Source of the DNA: an uncultured Massilia sp.
Lineage (GTDB): Bacteria; Pseudomonadota; Gammaproteobacteria; Burkholderiales; Burkholderiaceae
Direction of reading: 5' to 3'
Assembly (NCBI GenBank): GCA_946886065.1
Contig: CAMPHU010000046.1
Location: 1 to 26,212, forward strand
Length of the DNA stretch: 26,212 nucleotides
This document shows positions 9,036-16,911 of this stretch, in pieces; position 1 is the first letter of the stretch, and every line of letters starts with the position of its first letter. The position numbers were made by a program, and so were the translations under genes. The notes under the pieces were generated by a model. It saw only the letters and a program-made list of their open reading frames with translations, was not told the DNA's origin and did not search any database.

Positions 9036-9839
9036 GTGCCAAACCTAGTCGAAATTCGCGATCTGCACTTTGCGTACGGAGAGCGTTCCATCCTGTCGAA
9101 CCTCCGCATGGACTTCCCACGCGGCAAGCTCATTGCCGTCATGGGTGGTTCAGGCTGTGGCAAGACCACTGTGCTGCGCCTGATCGGCGGCCAGATCCGC
9201 CCCCAGCGCGGCGAAGTCCGCGTCGGCGGTGAAGTCGTGCACCAGCTCGACACCGACGGCCTCTACCGTCTGCGTCGCCGCATGGGCATGCTGTTCCAGT
9301 TCGGCGCCCTGTTCACCGACCTGTCAGTCTTCGATAACGTGGCCTTCCCGCTGCGCGAGCACACGAACCTGCCGGAAGAGCTGATCCGCGACCTCGTGTT
9401 GATGAAGCTCAACGCCGTCGGCCTGCGCAATGCGCACCGCCTGAAACCGGCCGAGATCTCGGGCGGCATGGCCCGCCGCGTCGCCGTTGCCCGCGCGGTC
9501 GCGCTGGACCCCGAACTGATCATGTACGACGAGCCCTTCGCCGGCCTCGACCCGATCTCGATGGGCGTCACCGCCAACCTGATCCGCAACCTGAACGACG
9601 CCCTCGGCTCGACCTCGATCCTGGTCTCGCACGACGTGCACGAATGCTTCGCCATCGCCGACTATGTGTACTTCATGTCGGCAGGCAAGATCGTCGCGGA
9701 AGGCACGCCGGCCGAGCTGCGCGTCTCGGAAGACCCCTACGTGAAGCAGTTCGTCAACGCGGCCCCGGACGGCCCCGTGCCCTTCCACTACCCCGGCAAA
9801 TCGCTGGCCGAGGACCTGGGCCTGGGAGCGAGCAAATGA
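9036..9839 (+). CDS. mlaF: Mla phospholipid transporter, ATP-binding subunit
   Basis: MlaF powers the inner-membrane MlaFEDB complex, which moves phospholipids between the outer and inner membranes to keep outer-membrane lipid asymmetry. 267 residues. Walker A GGSGCGKTT is at 37-45, the ABC signature SGGMA at 141-145 and Walker B LIMYDEP at 160-166, followed by the switch histidine in SILVSHDVHE. The start is GTG, giving MPNLVEIRDLHFAYGE, a normal MlaF N-terminus, but no clear Shine-Dalgarno sequence precedes it. First gene of mlaFEDACB; its stop overlaps the mlaE start (ATGA). Confidence 0.95.
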   Translation: MPNLVEIRDLHFAYGERSILSNLRMDFPRGKLIAVMGGSGCGKTTVLRLIGGQIRPQRGEVRVGGEVVHQLDTDGLYRLRRRMGMLFQFGALFTDLSVFDNVAFPLREHTNLPEELIRDLVLMKLNAVGLRNAHRLKPAEISGGMARRVAVARAVALDPELIMYDEPFAGLDPISMGVTANLIRNLNDALGSTSILVSHDVHECFAIADYVYFMSAGKIVAEGTPAELRVSEDPYVKQFVNAAPDGPVPFHYPGKSLAEDLGLGASK

Positions 9840-10618
9840 TCGCCCGCATCCTGGAAACCATCGGCCGCACCGTGCGTGAAAGCATCGCCAGCCTGGGCTT
9901 CGCCACCCGCGCCTTCTTCAACCTGCTGGGCGTGTCGCTGGGGGCCTTCCGCCGCCCCGCGCTGATCTCGGAGCAGGTCCACTTCATCGGCAACTATTCG
10001 CTGGTGATCATCATCGTGTCCGGCCTGTTCGTCGGCATGGTGCTGGGCCTGCAGGGTTATTACACCCTGAACCAGTACGGCGCCGAGCAGAAGCTGGGCC
10101 AGGTGGTGGCGCTGGCGCTGACCCGCGAACTGGGCCCGGTCGTGACCGCGCTGCTGTTCGCCGGCCGCGCCGGCACCTCGCTCACCGCGCAGATCGGCCT
10201 CATGAAAGCCGGCGAGCAGCTGTCCGCCATGGAAATGATGGCGATTAACCCGGTGCAGCGCGTGCTCGCGCCGCGTTTCTGGGCCGGCGTGATCGCCATG
10301 CCGGTGCTGGCCACCGTGTTCTCGGCCGTCGGCGTGCTGGGCGGCTACCTGGTCGGCGTGCAGCTGATCGGCGTGGACGAAGGCGCATTCTGGTCGCAGA
10401 TGCAGTCCGGCGTCGATGTGCGAGCTGACGTACTGAACGGTGTGCTGAAGAGCTTTATCTTTGGTGTCGCGGTGACCTTTACTGCCCTGTTCCAGGGCTA
10501 TCAGGCCCAGCCGACGCCGGAAGACGTGTCGCGCGCCACCACGCGCACCGTCGTGATCGCTTCGCTGATGGTCTGGGGGCTGGACTTCATCATGACCGCC
10601 CTGATGTTCAACAAGTAA
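9836..10618 (+). CDS. mlaE: Mla phospholipid transporter, permease subunit
   Basis: Integral inner-membrane permease of the Mla ABC transporter. 260 residues with several hydrophobic segments, starting around 45-70 (HFIGNYSLVIIIVSGLFVGM), and the MlaE-family stretch RELGPVVTALLFAGRAGTSL. I chose the ATG at 9836 because it overlaps the mlaF stop (ATGA) and gives the expected length; the same frame is open further upstream inside mlaF, which is not coding. Acts with mlaF, mlaD and mlaB. Confidence 0.95.
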   Translation: MIARILETIGRTVRESIASLGFATRAFFNLLGVSLGAFRRPALISEQVHFIGNYSLVIIIVSGLFVGMVLGLQGYYTLNQYGAEQKLGQVVALALTRELGPVVTALLFAGRAGTSLTAQIGLMKAGEQLSAMEMMAINPVQRVLAPRFWAGVIAMPVLATVFSAVGVLGGYLVGVQLIGVDEGAFWSQMQSGVDVRADVLNGVLKSFIFGVAVTFTALFQGYQAQPTPEDVSRATTRTVVIASLMVWGLDFIMTALMFNK

Positions 10619-10647
10619 AGAATTAATTCGTTCCGTAAGGTATTCAC

Positions 10648-11121
10648 ATGCATCGCAAAACTATCGACGTCTGGGTCGGCCTGTTCGTCCTGCTGGGTCT
10701 GGCCTCGCTGCTGTTCCTGGCCCTGAAGGCCGGCAACATGAGCACCATTTCGTTTAGCAAGACCTATGCCGTGACTGGCAAGTTCGACAACATCGGCGGC
10801 CTCAAGCCGCAGGCGCCGGTCAAGAGCGCCGGTGTCGTGGTCGGCCGCGTGGGCGAGATCAGCTTCGACGACAAGACCTACCAGGCCTTGGTGCGCCTCG
10901 ATCTCGAGCCCTCGTATAAATTCCCGAAGGACAGCTCGCTCAAGATCTTGACCGCTGGCCTGCTGGGTGAGCAGTACATCGGCATCGAACCGGGTGGCGA
11001 CACCCAGAACCTGGTCGACGGCGACCGCATCAACCGCACCCAGTCGGCTGCGGTGCTGGAAGACCTGATCAACCAATTTATTTATAGCAAGGCCGCTGAA
11101 GGAAAGGAAGGTAGCGAATGA
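10648..11121 (+). CDS. mlaD: Mla MCE-domain protein, substrate-binding subunit
   Basis: MlaD sits in the inner membrane with one N-terminal helix and a periplasmic MCE domain that forms a hexameric ring and passes lipids to or from MlaC. 157 residues: a membrane segment at about 9-26 (WVGLFVLLGLASLLFLAL), then the MCE domain with FDNIGGLKPQAPVKSAGVVVG and LLGEQYIGIEPGG. TAAGG lies 7 nt before the ATG. Its stop overlaps the mlaA start (ATGA). The start codon lies inside an ATGCAT hexamer. Confidence 0.95.
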   Translation: MHRKTIDVWVGLFVLLGLASLLFLALKAGNMSTISFSKTYAVTGKFDNIGGLKPQAPVKSAGVVVGRVGEISFDDKTYQALVRLDLEPSYKFPKDSSLKILTAGLLGEQYIGIEPGGDTQNLVDGDRINRTQSAAVLEDLINQFIYSKAAEGKEGSE

Positions 11122-11888
11122 ACCACGTTCCCCGTACCGCCAGCCGCGCCTCCGCGCTTGCCGCCGTCGCGGCAGTGCTGACGCTCACCGGCTGCGCCTC
11201 GACCGCGACCAATCCGCAGGATCCGTTCGAAGGCTATAACCGCGCGGTGTTCAGCTTCAACGATGCAGTCGACCGCACCGTGCTCAAGCCGACCGCCACC
11301 GCCTACAAGGACTACACCCCGGGCCCCGTCCAGACCGGCGTGAACAATTTCTTCGGCAACCTGTCGGACGCCTGGAGCGGCGTCAATAACTTGCTGCAAG
11401 GCAAGGGGCAGGCGGGCGTGGGCGACTTGACCCGTTTCGCCTTCAACTCGACCTTCGGTATTCTGGGCGTGCTCGACATCGCTTCGGAAGCGGGTATCCC
11501 GAAACACAACGAGGATTTCGGCCAGACCCTGGGCGTCTGGGGCGTTCCAAGCGGCCCCTACTTGATGTTGCCATTGTTGGGCCCATCTACGGTCCGTGAC
11601 ACCGCGGCCTTGCCGGCCGACATAGGCGCCGACATCTGGAAATATAAGCAGCCTGACAACTGGCGCAACATCGGCAACGTCGTGCGCGTGGTCGACAAGC
11701 GCGCCACCTTGCTGGACGCCACCAGCCTGCTGGAAGACGCCGCCCTGGACCGCTACGACTTCATCCGCGACGGCTACATGCAGCGCCGCCAGAGCCAGGT
11801 CTACGACGGCAATCCGCCGGAAGCTCCTGCGGAAAAGGATGCGGATTCACAAGTTGTTCCGCAGCCGGTGTCATCCGAAAAGCAGTAA
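11118..11888 (+). CDS. mlaA: Outer-membrane lipoprotein of the Mla pathway (VacJ family)
   Basis: MlaA removes misplaced phospholipids from the outer leaflet of the outer membrane and hands them to MlaC. 256 residues. A lipoprotein signal ends in the lipobox LTGC, with Cys at residue 26. The family block DPFEGYNRAVFSFNDAVD follows, then the VacJ body with LGVWGVPSGPYLMLPLLGPST. The C-terminal tail after about residue 230 is polar and low-complexity, as is common. In E. coli mlaA lies apart from the operon; here it sits between mlaD and mlaC, as in other betaproteobacteria. It overlaps mlaD by ATGA, which implies coupled translation. Confidence 0.95.
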   Translation: MNHVPRTASRASALAAVAAVLTLTGCASTATNPQDPFEGYNRAVFSFNDAVDRTVLKPTATAYKDYTPGPVQTGVNNFFGNLSDAWSGVNNLLQGKGQAGVGDLTRFAFNSTFGILGVLDIASEAGIPKHNEDFGQTLGVWGVPSGPYLMLPLLGPSTVRDTAALPADIGADIWKYKQPDNWRNIGNVVRVVDKRATLLDATSLLEDAALDRYDFIRDGYMQRRQSQVYDGNPPEAPAEKDADSQVVPQPVSSEKQ

Positions 11889-11907
11889 GAAGAGTTAACC
11901 GGTTAGT

Positions 11908-11941
11908 GCCGCGAACCGTCCCACCGGGCCGGTTGCGCGGC
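11908..11941 (+). other. Intercistronic hairpin between mlaA and mlaC
   Basis: Left arm GCCGCGAACCG pairs with right arm CGGTTGCGCGGC, with one bulged base. No T-run follows, so termination is unlikely; it could protect or separate segments of the mla mRNA. It ends about 10 nt before the mlaC ribosome site. Confidence 0.55.
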
Positions 11942-11965
11942 TGCCAACGAAAGGAAAAGCCCTAC

Positions 11966-12613
11966 ATGAAGCCACTCATCCAGTTGATCGCCACCGCGAC
12001 CGCCAGCGTCGCCTTCGCCACCGCCGCCATCGCCGCGCCGGCCGCCACCGCAGAAGCGCCGGACGTCTTCGTCAAGCGCATCAGCACCGAGATCCTCGAC
12101 GCCGTCAAGGCCGACAAGGAAATCCAGGCCGGCAACCGCAACAAGATCATGAGCCTGGTGAACACCAAGATCCTGCCGTACGTCGATTCCGAAAAGATGA
12201 CCCAGCAGGCGGCCGGCCGCTTCTGGCGCCAGGCCACCCCGGAGCAGCAGAAGCGCCTGTCGGACGAGTTCCGCACCCTGCTGGTGTACACCTACGCCGG
12301 CGCGCTGTCGCAGGTCGACAACCAGACCGTCGAGTTCAAGCCGCTGCGCGCCGAGCCGGGCGCCACCGACGTCGAAGTGCGTTCGCAGGTGAACGTCTCG
12401 CGCGGCGAGCCGGTCACCCTGAACTACCGCGTCGCCAAGGGCGCGCAGGGCTGGAAGATCTATGACCTGAATGTGATGGGCGCCTGGCTGGTCGAGACCT
12501 ACAAGGGCACCTTCACCAGCCAGATCAACAAGGGCGGCATCGATGGCCTGATCAAGACCCTGGCCGAACGCAACGCGCAGCTGGCCAACAAGCCGCTGAA
12601 GGCGCCGAAGTAA
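11966..12613 (+). CDS. mlaC: Periplasmic phospholipid-binding shuttle of the Mla pathway
   Basis: MlaC carries phospholipids across the periplasm between MlaA and MlaFEDB. 215 residues from the ATG at 11966, chosen because AAAGGAA precedes it and because it yields a clean Sec signal peptide (about residues 1-23, ending AIAA); the open frame extends 20 codons further without a signal-like start. The body has the family features YVDSEKMTQQAAGRFWRQAT and VEVRSQVNVSRGEPVTLNYR. It follows mlaA by 77 nt holding a hairpin, and its stop overlaps the mlaB start (TAATG). Confidence 0.93.
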   Translation: MKPLIQLIATATASVAFATAAIAAPAATAEAPDVFVKRISTEILDAVKADKEIQAGNRNKIMSLVNTKILPYVDSEKMTQQAAGRFWRQATPEQQKRLSDEFRTLLVYTYAGALSQVDNQTVEFKPLRAEPGATDVEVRSQVNVSRGEPVTLNYRVAKGAQGWKIYDLNVMGAWLVETYKGTFTSQINKGGIDGLIKTLAERNAQLANKPLKAPK

Positions 12614-12888
12614 TGGCCGAGGCCAACGTCATGCTCTCGCTCGACGCCCTGACCTTCCAGACCGCACCCGCGGCGCTGGAGCAGGGTGCGCAGGCGATCC
12701 GGGCCGGCGAAACCGTGTTCGACCTGGGCGGCGTCAAGGCCGCCGATTCGTCGGGCGTGGCCATGCTGCTGGCCTGGCAGCGCCGCGCGCAACAGGCGGG
12801 CCAGCGCCTCAGCTTCATCAACGTTCCCGAGAACGTGCGCACCCTGGCGGCCCTGTACGGGGTCGACTCGCTGCTGCCGCAGCAATGA
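12613..12888 (+). CDS. mlaB: STAS-domain subunit of the Mla transporter
   Basis: MlaB is a small cytoplasmic STAS protein that binds MlaF and is needed for assembly and activity of the transporter. 91 residues with the STAS core VFDLGGVKAADSSGVAMLLAWQRRA, including the conserved DSSG stretch. It shares one base with the mlaC stop codon and is the last mla gene; an intrinsic terminator begins 4 nt after its stop. Assigned by position as well as by domain, since STAS proteins are short and divergent. Confidence 0.88.
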   Translation: MAEANVMLSLDALTFQTAPAALEQGAQAIRAGETVFDLGGVKAADSSGVAMLLAWQRRAQQAGQRLSFINVPENVRTLAALYGVDSLLPQQ

Positions 12889-12891
12889 TGC

Positions 12892-12923
12892 GCGGCGGGC
12901 TCGCCCGCCGCCTTCTTTTTCTT
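12892..12923 (+). terminator. Intrinsic terminator of the mla operon
   Basis: A perfect 8-bp stem GCGGCGGG/CCCGCCGC with loop CTCG is followed by the T-rich tract TTCTTTTTCTT. It separates mla from the yadG promoter. Confidence 0.9.
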
Positions 12924-12966
12924 CCGCCGCCACAGCAGGGCGCGCCGCGAAAATCCCCTGTCGCTC

Positions 12967-12991
12967 TTGACATTGCGAATTCCCCTATAAT
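12967..12991 (+). promoter_or_regulatory. Probable promoter for yadGH-ibaG-murA(-his), unusual 13-bp spacer
   Basis: TTGACA at 12967-12972 and TATAAT at 12986-12991 both match the sigma-70 consensus exactly, but only 13 bp separate them rather than 16-18. The pair lies between the mla terminator and the yadG start, where a promoter is expected. The TATAAT may be used with a different or absent -35 contact. Confidence 0.6.
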
Positions 12992-13039
12992 GGGCTGTTT
13001 CACCGCACCGTCCCGCGCGTCCGCGCCTCCCCAACAAGA

Positions 13040-13951
13040 ATGACAGCGATCCAGATCAGCAACGTCGAGAAAAGCTACAAGGGCTTCAAGGCCCTCAAGG
13101 GCGTTTCCCTGACCATCGAGGAAGGCGAATTCTTCGGCCTTCTCGGCCCGAACGGCGCCGGCAAGACCACCTTGATTTCCACCATCGCGGGCCTGATCCG
13201 CCCCGACGCCGGCAGCGTGCGCGTGCACGGCCACGACGTGGTGGGCGACTTCCGCGAAGCGCGCATGCGCCTGGGCGTGGTGCCGCAGGAGCTGGTGTTC
13301 GATCCCTTCTTCACGGTGCGCGAAACCCTTCGCCTGCAGTCCGGCTACTTCGGGATCAAGAACAACGACGCCTGGATCGACGAGGTGATGCACAACCTCG
13401 ACCTGACCAACAAGGCCGACGTCAACATGCGTGCCCTGTCCGGCGGCATGAAGCGGCGCGTGCTGGTGGCCCAGGCCCTGGTGCACAAGCCGCCCGTGAT
13501 CGTGCTCGACGAACCGACCGCCGGCGTGGACGTGGAGCTGCGCCAGACCCTGTGGAAGTTCATCTCGCGCCTGAACCGCGAAGGCCACACCGTGGTCCTG
13601 ACCACCCACTACCTGGAAGAAGCCCAGGCCATGTGCCAGCGCGTGGCCATGCTCAAGCTGGGCCAGGTGGTGGCGCTGGACACCATGCCCAACCTGCTGC
13701 GCCGCGTGTCCGGCTCGCAGCTGGTGGTGCACCTCAAGAGCGGCGACCTGCCGGACGGCCTGCGCCACCTGGTCTCGCACGACGAGCATAACAACGGCAA
13801 CAAGTACACCTTGCGCGTGAACGACTATTCCGAGGTGGAGCCGATCCTGGCGCGCCTGCGCGAATCCGGCGCCGTCATCGACGAGATGCAGCTCGAGCAG
13901 GCCGACCTGGAAGACATCTTCATCCAGATCATGGAGGAGGGCAAGCAATGA
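13040..13951 (+). CDS. yadG: ABC-2 type exporter, ATP-binding protein (YadG-like)
   Basis: ATPase of an ABC-2 exporter whose substrate is not known. 303 residues. Walker A GPNGAGKTT is at 36-44, signature LSGGM at 133-137, Walker B VIVLDEP at 153-159, then TAGVD. The blocks VPQELVFDPFFTV and LDEPTAGVDVELRQTLW are close to E. coli YadG as recalled. The C-terminal third after the ATPase core is typical for this subgroup. The ATG has no strong ribosome site (AACAAGA). Its stop overlaps the yadH start (ATGA), so the two are a pair. It sits between mla and ibaG-murA; a role in envelope lipid or glycan export is only an inference from position. Confidence 0.88.
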   Translation: MTAIQISNVEKSYKGFKALKGVSLTIEEGEFFGLLGPNGAGKTTLISTIAGLIRPDAGSVRVHGHDVVGDFREARMRLGVVPQELVFDPFFTVRETLRLQSGYFGIKNNDAWIDEVMHNLDLTNKADVNMRALSGGMKRRVLVAQALVHKPPVIVLDEPTAGVDVELRQTLWKFISRLNREGHTVVLTTHYLEEAQAMCQRVAMLKLGQVVALDTMPNLLRRVSGSQLVVHLKSGDLPDGLRHLVSHDEHNNGNKYTLRVNDYSEVEPILARLRESGAVIDEMQLEQADLEDIFIQIMEEGKQ

Positions 13952-14715
13952 ACCTGTTCTCCGTGGGCTTCCGCACCCTGTTCTACAAGGAGTCGCTGCG
14001 CTTCTGGAAAGTCGCGACCCAGACCGTGGCCGCGCCGATCGTCACCGCCATGCTCTACCTGCTGATCTTCGGCCACGTGCTCGACGGCCGGATCGAGATG
14101 CTGGAAGGCGTGTCCTACACCGCCTTCCTGATCCCGGGCCTGGTGATGATGAGCGTGCTGCAGAACGCATTCGCCAACTCCTCGTCCTCGCTGATCCAGT
14201 CGAAGATCACCGGCAACCTGGTCTTCATCCTGCTGCCGCCGCTGTCGCATGCCGAGATCCTGTCGGCCTACGTGCTGGCCTCGGTGCTGCGCGGGATCGC
14301 GGTCGGGGCCGGCGTGTTCCTGGTCACCGCCTGGTTCGCCCACCTGAGTTTCGTGGCGCCGCTGTGGATCGTGGCCTTCGCCTTCCTAGGCGCGGCCATC
14401 CTCGGCACCATGGGCGTGATCGCCGGCATCTGGGCCGAGAAATTCGACCAGCTGGCCGCCTTCCAGAACTTCCTGATCATGCCCGCCACCTTCCTGGCCG
14501 GCGTGTTCTATTCGATCCAAAAACTGCCGCCCTTCTGGCTCGCCGTCTCGCATTTCAACCCGTTCTTTTATATGATTGACGGGTTCCGCTACGGTTTCTT
14601 CGGCAAGTCCGACGTCTCGCCCTGGACCAGCCTGGCCATCGTCGCCGTGTTCTTCGCGGTGCTGGCGGCAATTGCGATCAACATGCTCAAGCGTGGCTAC
14701 AAGCTGCGCCACTAA
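13948..14715 (+). CDS. yadH: ABC-2 type exporter, permease (YadH-like)
   Basis: Six-helix inner-membrane permease partner of the preceding ATPase. 255 residues. The blocks TVAAPIVTAMLYLLIFG, FLIPGLVMMSVLQNAFANSSSS and GVFYSIQKLPPFWLAVSHFN, plus a C-terminal FRYGFFG, match the YadH/ABC2_membrane family, and the length fits (E. coli YadH about 256). ATGA overlap with yadG. It is followed by ibaG after 24 nt, in a single run of genes through murA and his. Confidence 0.88.
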   Translation: MNLFSVGFRTLFYKESLRFWKVATQTVAAPIVTAMLYLLIFGHVLDGRIEMLEGVSYTAFLIPGLVMMSVLQNAFANSSSSLIQSKITGNLVFILLPPLSHAEILSAYVLASVLRGIAVGAGVFLVTAWFAHLSFVAPLWIVAFAFLGAAILGTMGVIAGIWAEKFDQLAAFQNFLIMPATFLAGVFYSIQKLPPFWLAVSHFNPFFYMIDGFRYGFFGKSDVSPWTSLAIVAVFFAVLAAIAINMLKRGYKLRH

Positions 14716-14739
14716 TAAAGAATTCACTTGGAGTTTGTC

Positions 14740-14976
14740 GTGGAAACCACACCAGAACTGATCCACAGCTACATCAGCGCCGGCCTCGAATGCACCCATT
14801 TGCAGGTCGAAGGCGACGGCCGCCACTTCACGGCCGTGATTGTGTCGCCGGCCTTCGCCGGCAAGCGCCCGATCCAGCGCCACCAGTTGGTGTACGCCGC
14901 GCTCGGCGACCGCATGCGCGAGGAAATCCACGCGCTGTCGATGAAAACCCTGACCCCTGAAGAATTCGGAGGCTAA
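14740..14976 (+). CDS. ibaG: BolA-family protein IbaG
   Basis: Small cytoplasmic BolA-type protein; the family works with monothiol glutaredoxins in iron-sulfur handling. 78 residues from the GTG at 14740. I prefer this start over the in-frame TTG at 14728 because GGAG lies 6 nt before the GTG and the product begins [12 protein letters not shown], as is usual for the family. The BolA core [20 protein letters not shown] is followed by [13 protein letters not shown]. The placement directly before murA matches the E. coli mla-ibaG-murA order, which favours IbaG over BolA. Confidence 0.88.
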   Translation: METTPELIHSYISAGLECTHLQVEGDGRHFTAVIVSPAFAGKRPIQRHQLVYAALGDRMREEIHALSMKTLTPEEFGG

Positions 14977-14978
14977 GC

Positions 14979-16232
14979 ATGGACAAGCTCCAGATCGTCG
15001 GCGGCAAGCGCCTGAACGGTGAAATCCCGGTATCCGGCGCCAAGAACGCGGCGCTGCCCATCCTGTGCGCCGGCCTGCTCACGGCAGGCGATGTGCGCCT
15101 GTCGAACGTGCCGCGCCTGCACGACGTGCGCACCATGCTGCGCCTGCTCGAACAGACCGGCCTCAAGGTCGACCAGGACGACGAGAACGTCACCCTGAAC
15201 GGCGCCAACATCACCTCGCTGGAAGCTCCCTACGAGCTGGTCAAGACCATGCGCGCCTCGATCCTGGTGCTCGGCCCGCTGCTGGCGCGCTTCGGCGAAG
15301 CCAAGGTCTCGCTGCCGGGCGGCTGCGCCATCGGCTCGCGCCCCGTCGACCAGCACATCAAGGGCCTGCGCCAGATGGGCGCCGAGATCACCATCGAAGG
15401 CGGCTACATCTACGCCAAGGCGCCCAACAAGCTGCAGGGCGCGCGCATCCACACCGACATGATCACCGTGACCGGCACCGAGAACTTCCTGATGGCCGCC
15501 ACCCTGGCCGTCGGCGAGACCGTGCTGGAAAACGCCGCGCGCGAGCCGGAAGTGACCGACCTGGCCAACCTCCTGGTGTCCATGGGCGCGAAGATCGAAG
15601 GCATCGGCACCGACCGCCTGGTGATCCAGGGCGTGCCCGAACTGCACGGCGCCGAACACGCGGTGATTTCGGACCGCATCGAAGCCGCCACCTTCCTGTG
15701 CGCGGTTGCGGCCACCGGCGGCGAGATCGTGCTGACCAACACCCGCACCGACATCTTCGACGTGGCCCTCGACAAGCTGCGCGAAATGGGGCTGCAACTG
15801 AGCGTGTCCGGCAACACCATCCGCGCGCGCATGGACGGCCGCCCGAACCCGGTATCCTTCCGCACCACCGAATATCCGGGCTTCCCGACCGACATGCAGG
15901 CCCAGTTCATGGCCGTGAACACGATCGCCTCGGGCCCGAGCCGCGTGACCGAGACCATCTTCGAAAACCGCTTCATGCACGTGCAGGAAATGAACCGCCT
16001 GGGCGCCTCGATCCACACCGAAGGCAACACCGCCTTCATCAAGGGCGTGGACCGCCTGGTCGGCGCGCCCGTGATGGCGACCGACCTGCGCGCCTCGGCC
16101 TCGCTGGTGATCGCCGGCATGGCGGCCGAAGGCACGACCCTGGTGGACCGCATCTACCACCTGGACCGCGGCTACGACCGCATGGAAGTAAAGCTGTCGG
16201 CCGTGGGCGCCGACATCGTCCGCATCAAGTAA
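14979..16232 (+). CDS. murA: UDP-N-acetylglucosamine 1-carboxyvinyltransferase
   Basis: MurA transfers enolpyruvate from PEP to UDP-GlcNAc, the first committed step of peptidoglycan synthesis in the cytoplasm. 417 residues, standard length. The N-terminal [13 protein letters not shown] contains the conserved Lys-Asn pair, and the catalytic Cys that fosfomycin alkylates is C116 in [11 protein letters not shown], so the enzyme should be of the fosfomycin-sensitive Cys type. The C-terminal stretch [20 protein letters not shown] is typical. It starts 2 nt after the ibaG stop and ends 2 nt before hisG, so it is probably cotranscribed with his. Confidence 0.97.
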   Translation: MDKLQIVGGKRLNGEIPVSGAKNAALPILCAGLLTAGDVRLSNVPRLHDVRTMLRLLEQTGLKVDQDDENVTLNGANITSLEAPYELVKTMRASILVLGPLLARFGEAKVSLPGGCAIGSRPVDQHIKGLRQMGAEITIEGGYIYAKAPNKLQGARIHTDMITVTGTENFLMAATLAVGETVLENAAREPEVTDLANLLVSMGAKIEGIGTDRLVIQGVPELHGAEHAVISDRIEAATFLCAVAATGGEIVLTNTRTDIFDVALDKLREMGLQLSVSGNTIRARMDGRPNPVSFRTTEYPGFPTDMQAQFMAVNTIASGPSRVTETIFENRFMHVQEMNRLGASIHTEGNTAFIKGVDRLVGAPVMATDLRASASLVIAGMAAEGTTLVDRIYHLDRGYDRMEVKLSAVGADIVRIK

Positions 16233-16234
16233 GC

Positions 16235-16909
16235 ATGAATCCGAACAGTCAAAACACGAGTTCCGGCCTGATCCTGGCGCTGTCCAAGGGCCGCATCTTC
16301 GAAGATACCCTGCCGCTGCTCGCGGCGGCGGGCATCGAGGTGCTGGAAAACCCCGAGACCTCGCGCAAGCTGATCCTGCCGACCAACGACCCCGGCGTGC
16401 GCGTGCTGATCGTGCGCGCCAGCGACGTGCCGACCTATGTCCAGCACGGCGCCGCCGACTTCGGCGTGGCCGGCAAGGACGTGCTGCTCGAGCATGGCGG
16501 CGAAGGCCTGTACCAGCCGATCGACCTGCAGATCGCCAAATGCCGCATGTCGGTCGCGGTGAATGCCGGCTTCGACTACGACACCGCGGTGCGCCAGGGC
16601 GCGCGCCTGCGCGTGGCGACCAAGTTCGTCAACACCGCGCGCGAGCACTTCGCGGCCAAGGGCGTGCACGTCGACCTGATCAAGCTGTACGGCTCGATGG
16701 AACTGGCGCCGCTGGTCGGCCTGTCGGACGCCATCGTCGACGTGGTCTCGACCGGCGGCACCCTGCGCGCCAACAACCTGGTCGAAGTCGAAAAGATCAT
16801 GGACATCTCCTCGCGCCTGGTGGTCAACCAGGCCGCGCTCAAGCTCAAGCGCGAGCGCCTGCAACCGATCCTCGACGCCTTCCAACGCGCGTCCCAACAA
16901 ACAGGCTGA
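16235..16909 (+). CDS. hisG: ATP phosphoribosyltransferase, short form (catalytic subunit)
   Basis: HisG condenses ATP with PRPP, the first and regulated step of histidine synthesis. 224 residues from the ATG at 16235. This is the short form, lacking the C-terminal ACT-like regulatory domain of the roughly 300-residue E. coli type; short HisG needs the HisRS-like subunit HisZ, not encoded here. Visible blocks are [31 protein letters not shown] and the PRPP-binding stretch [14 protein letters not shown]. The upstream-extended frame overlaps murA and is not real. hisD follows after 2 nt. Confidence 0.95.
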   Translation: MNPNSQNTSSGLILALSKGRIFEDTLPLLAAAGIEVLENPETSRKLILPTNDPGVRVLIVRASDVPTYVQHGAADFGVAGKDVLLEHGGEGLYQPIDLQIAKCRMSVAVNAGFDYDTAVRQGARLRVATKFVNTAREHFAAKGVHVDLIKLYGSMELAPLVGLSDAIVDVVSTGGTLRANNLVEVEKIMDISSRLVVNQAALKLKRERLQPILDAFQRASQQTG

Positions 16910-16911
16910 AC

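Noticed and set aside
12818..13948. 376-codon minus-strand frame over yadG
   Set aside because: Antisense to a well-supported ABC ATPase; composition rich in His, Gln and Ala, typical of a shadow frame.
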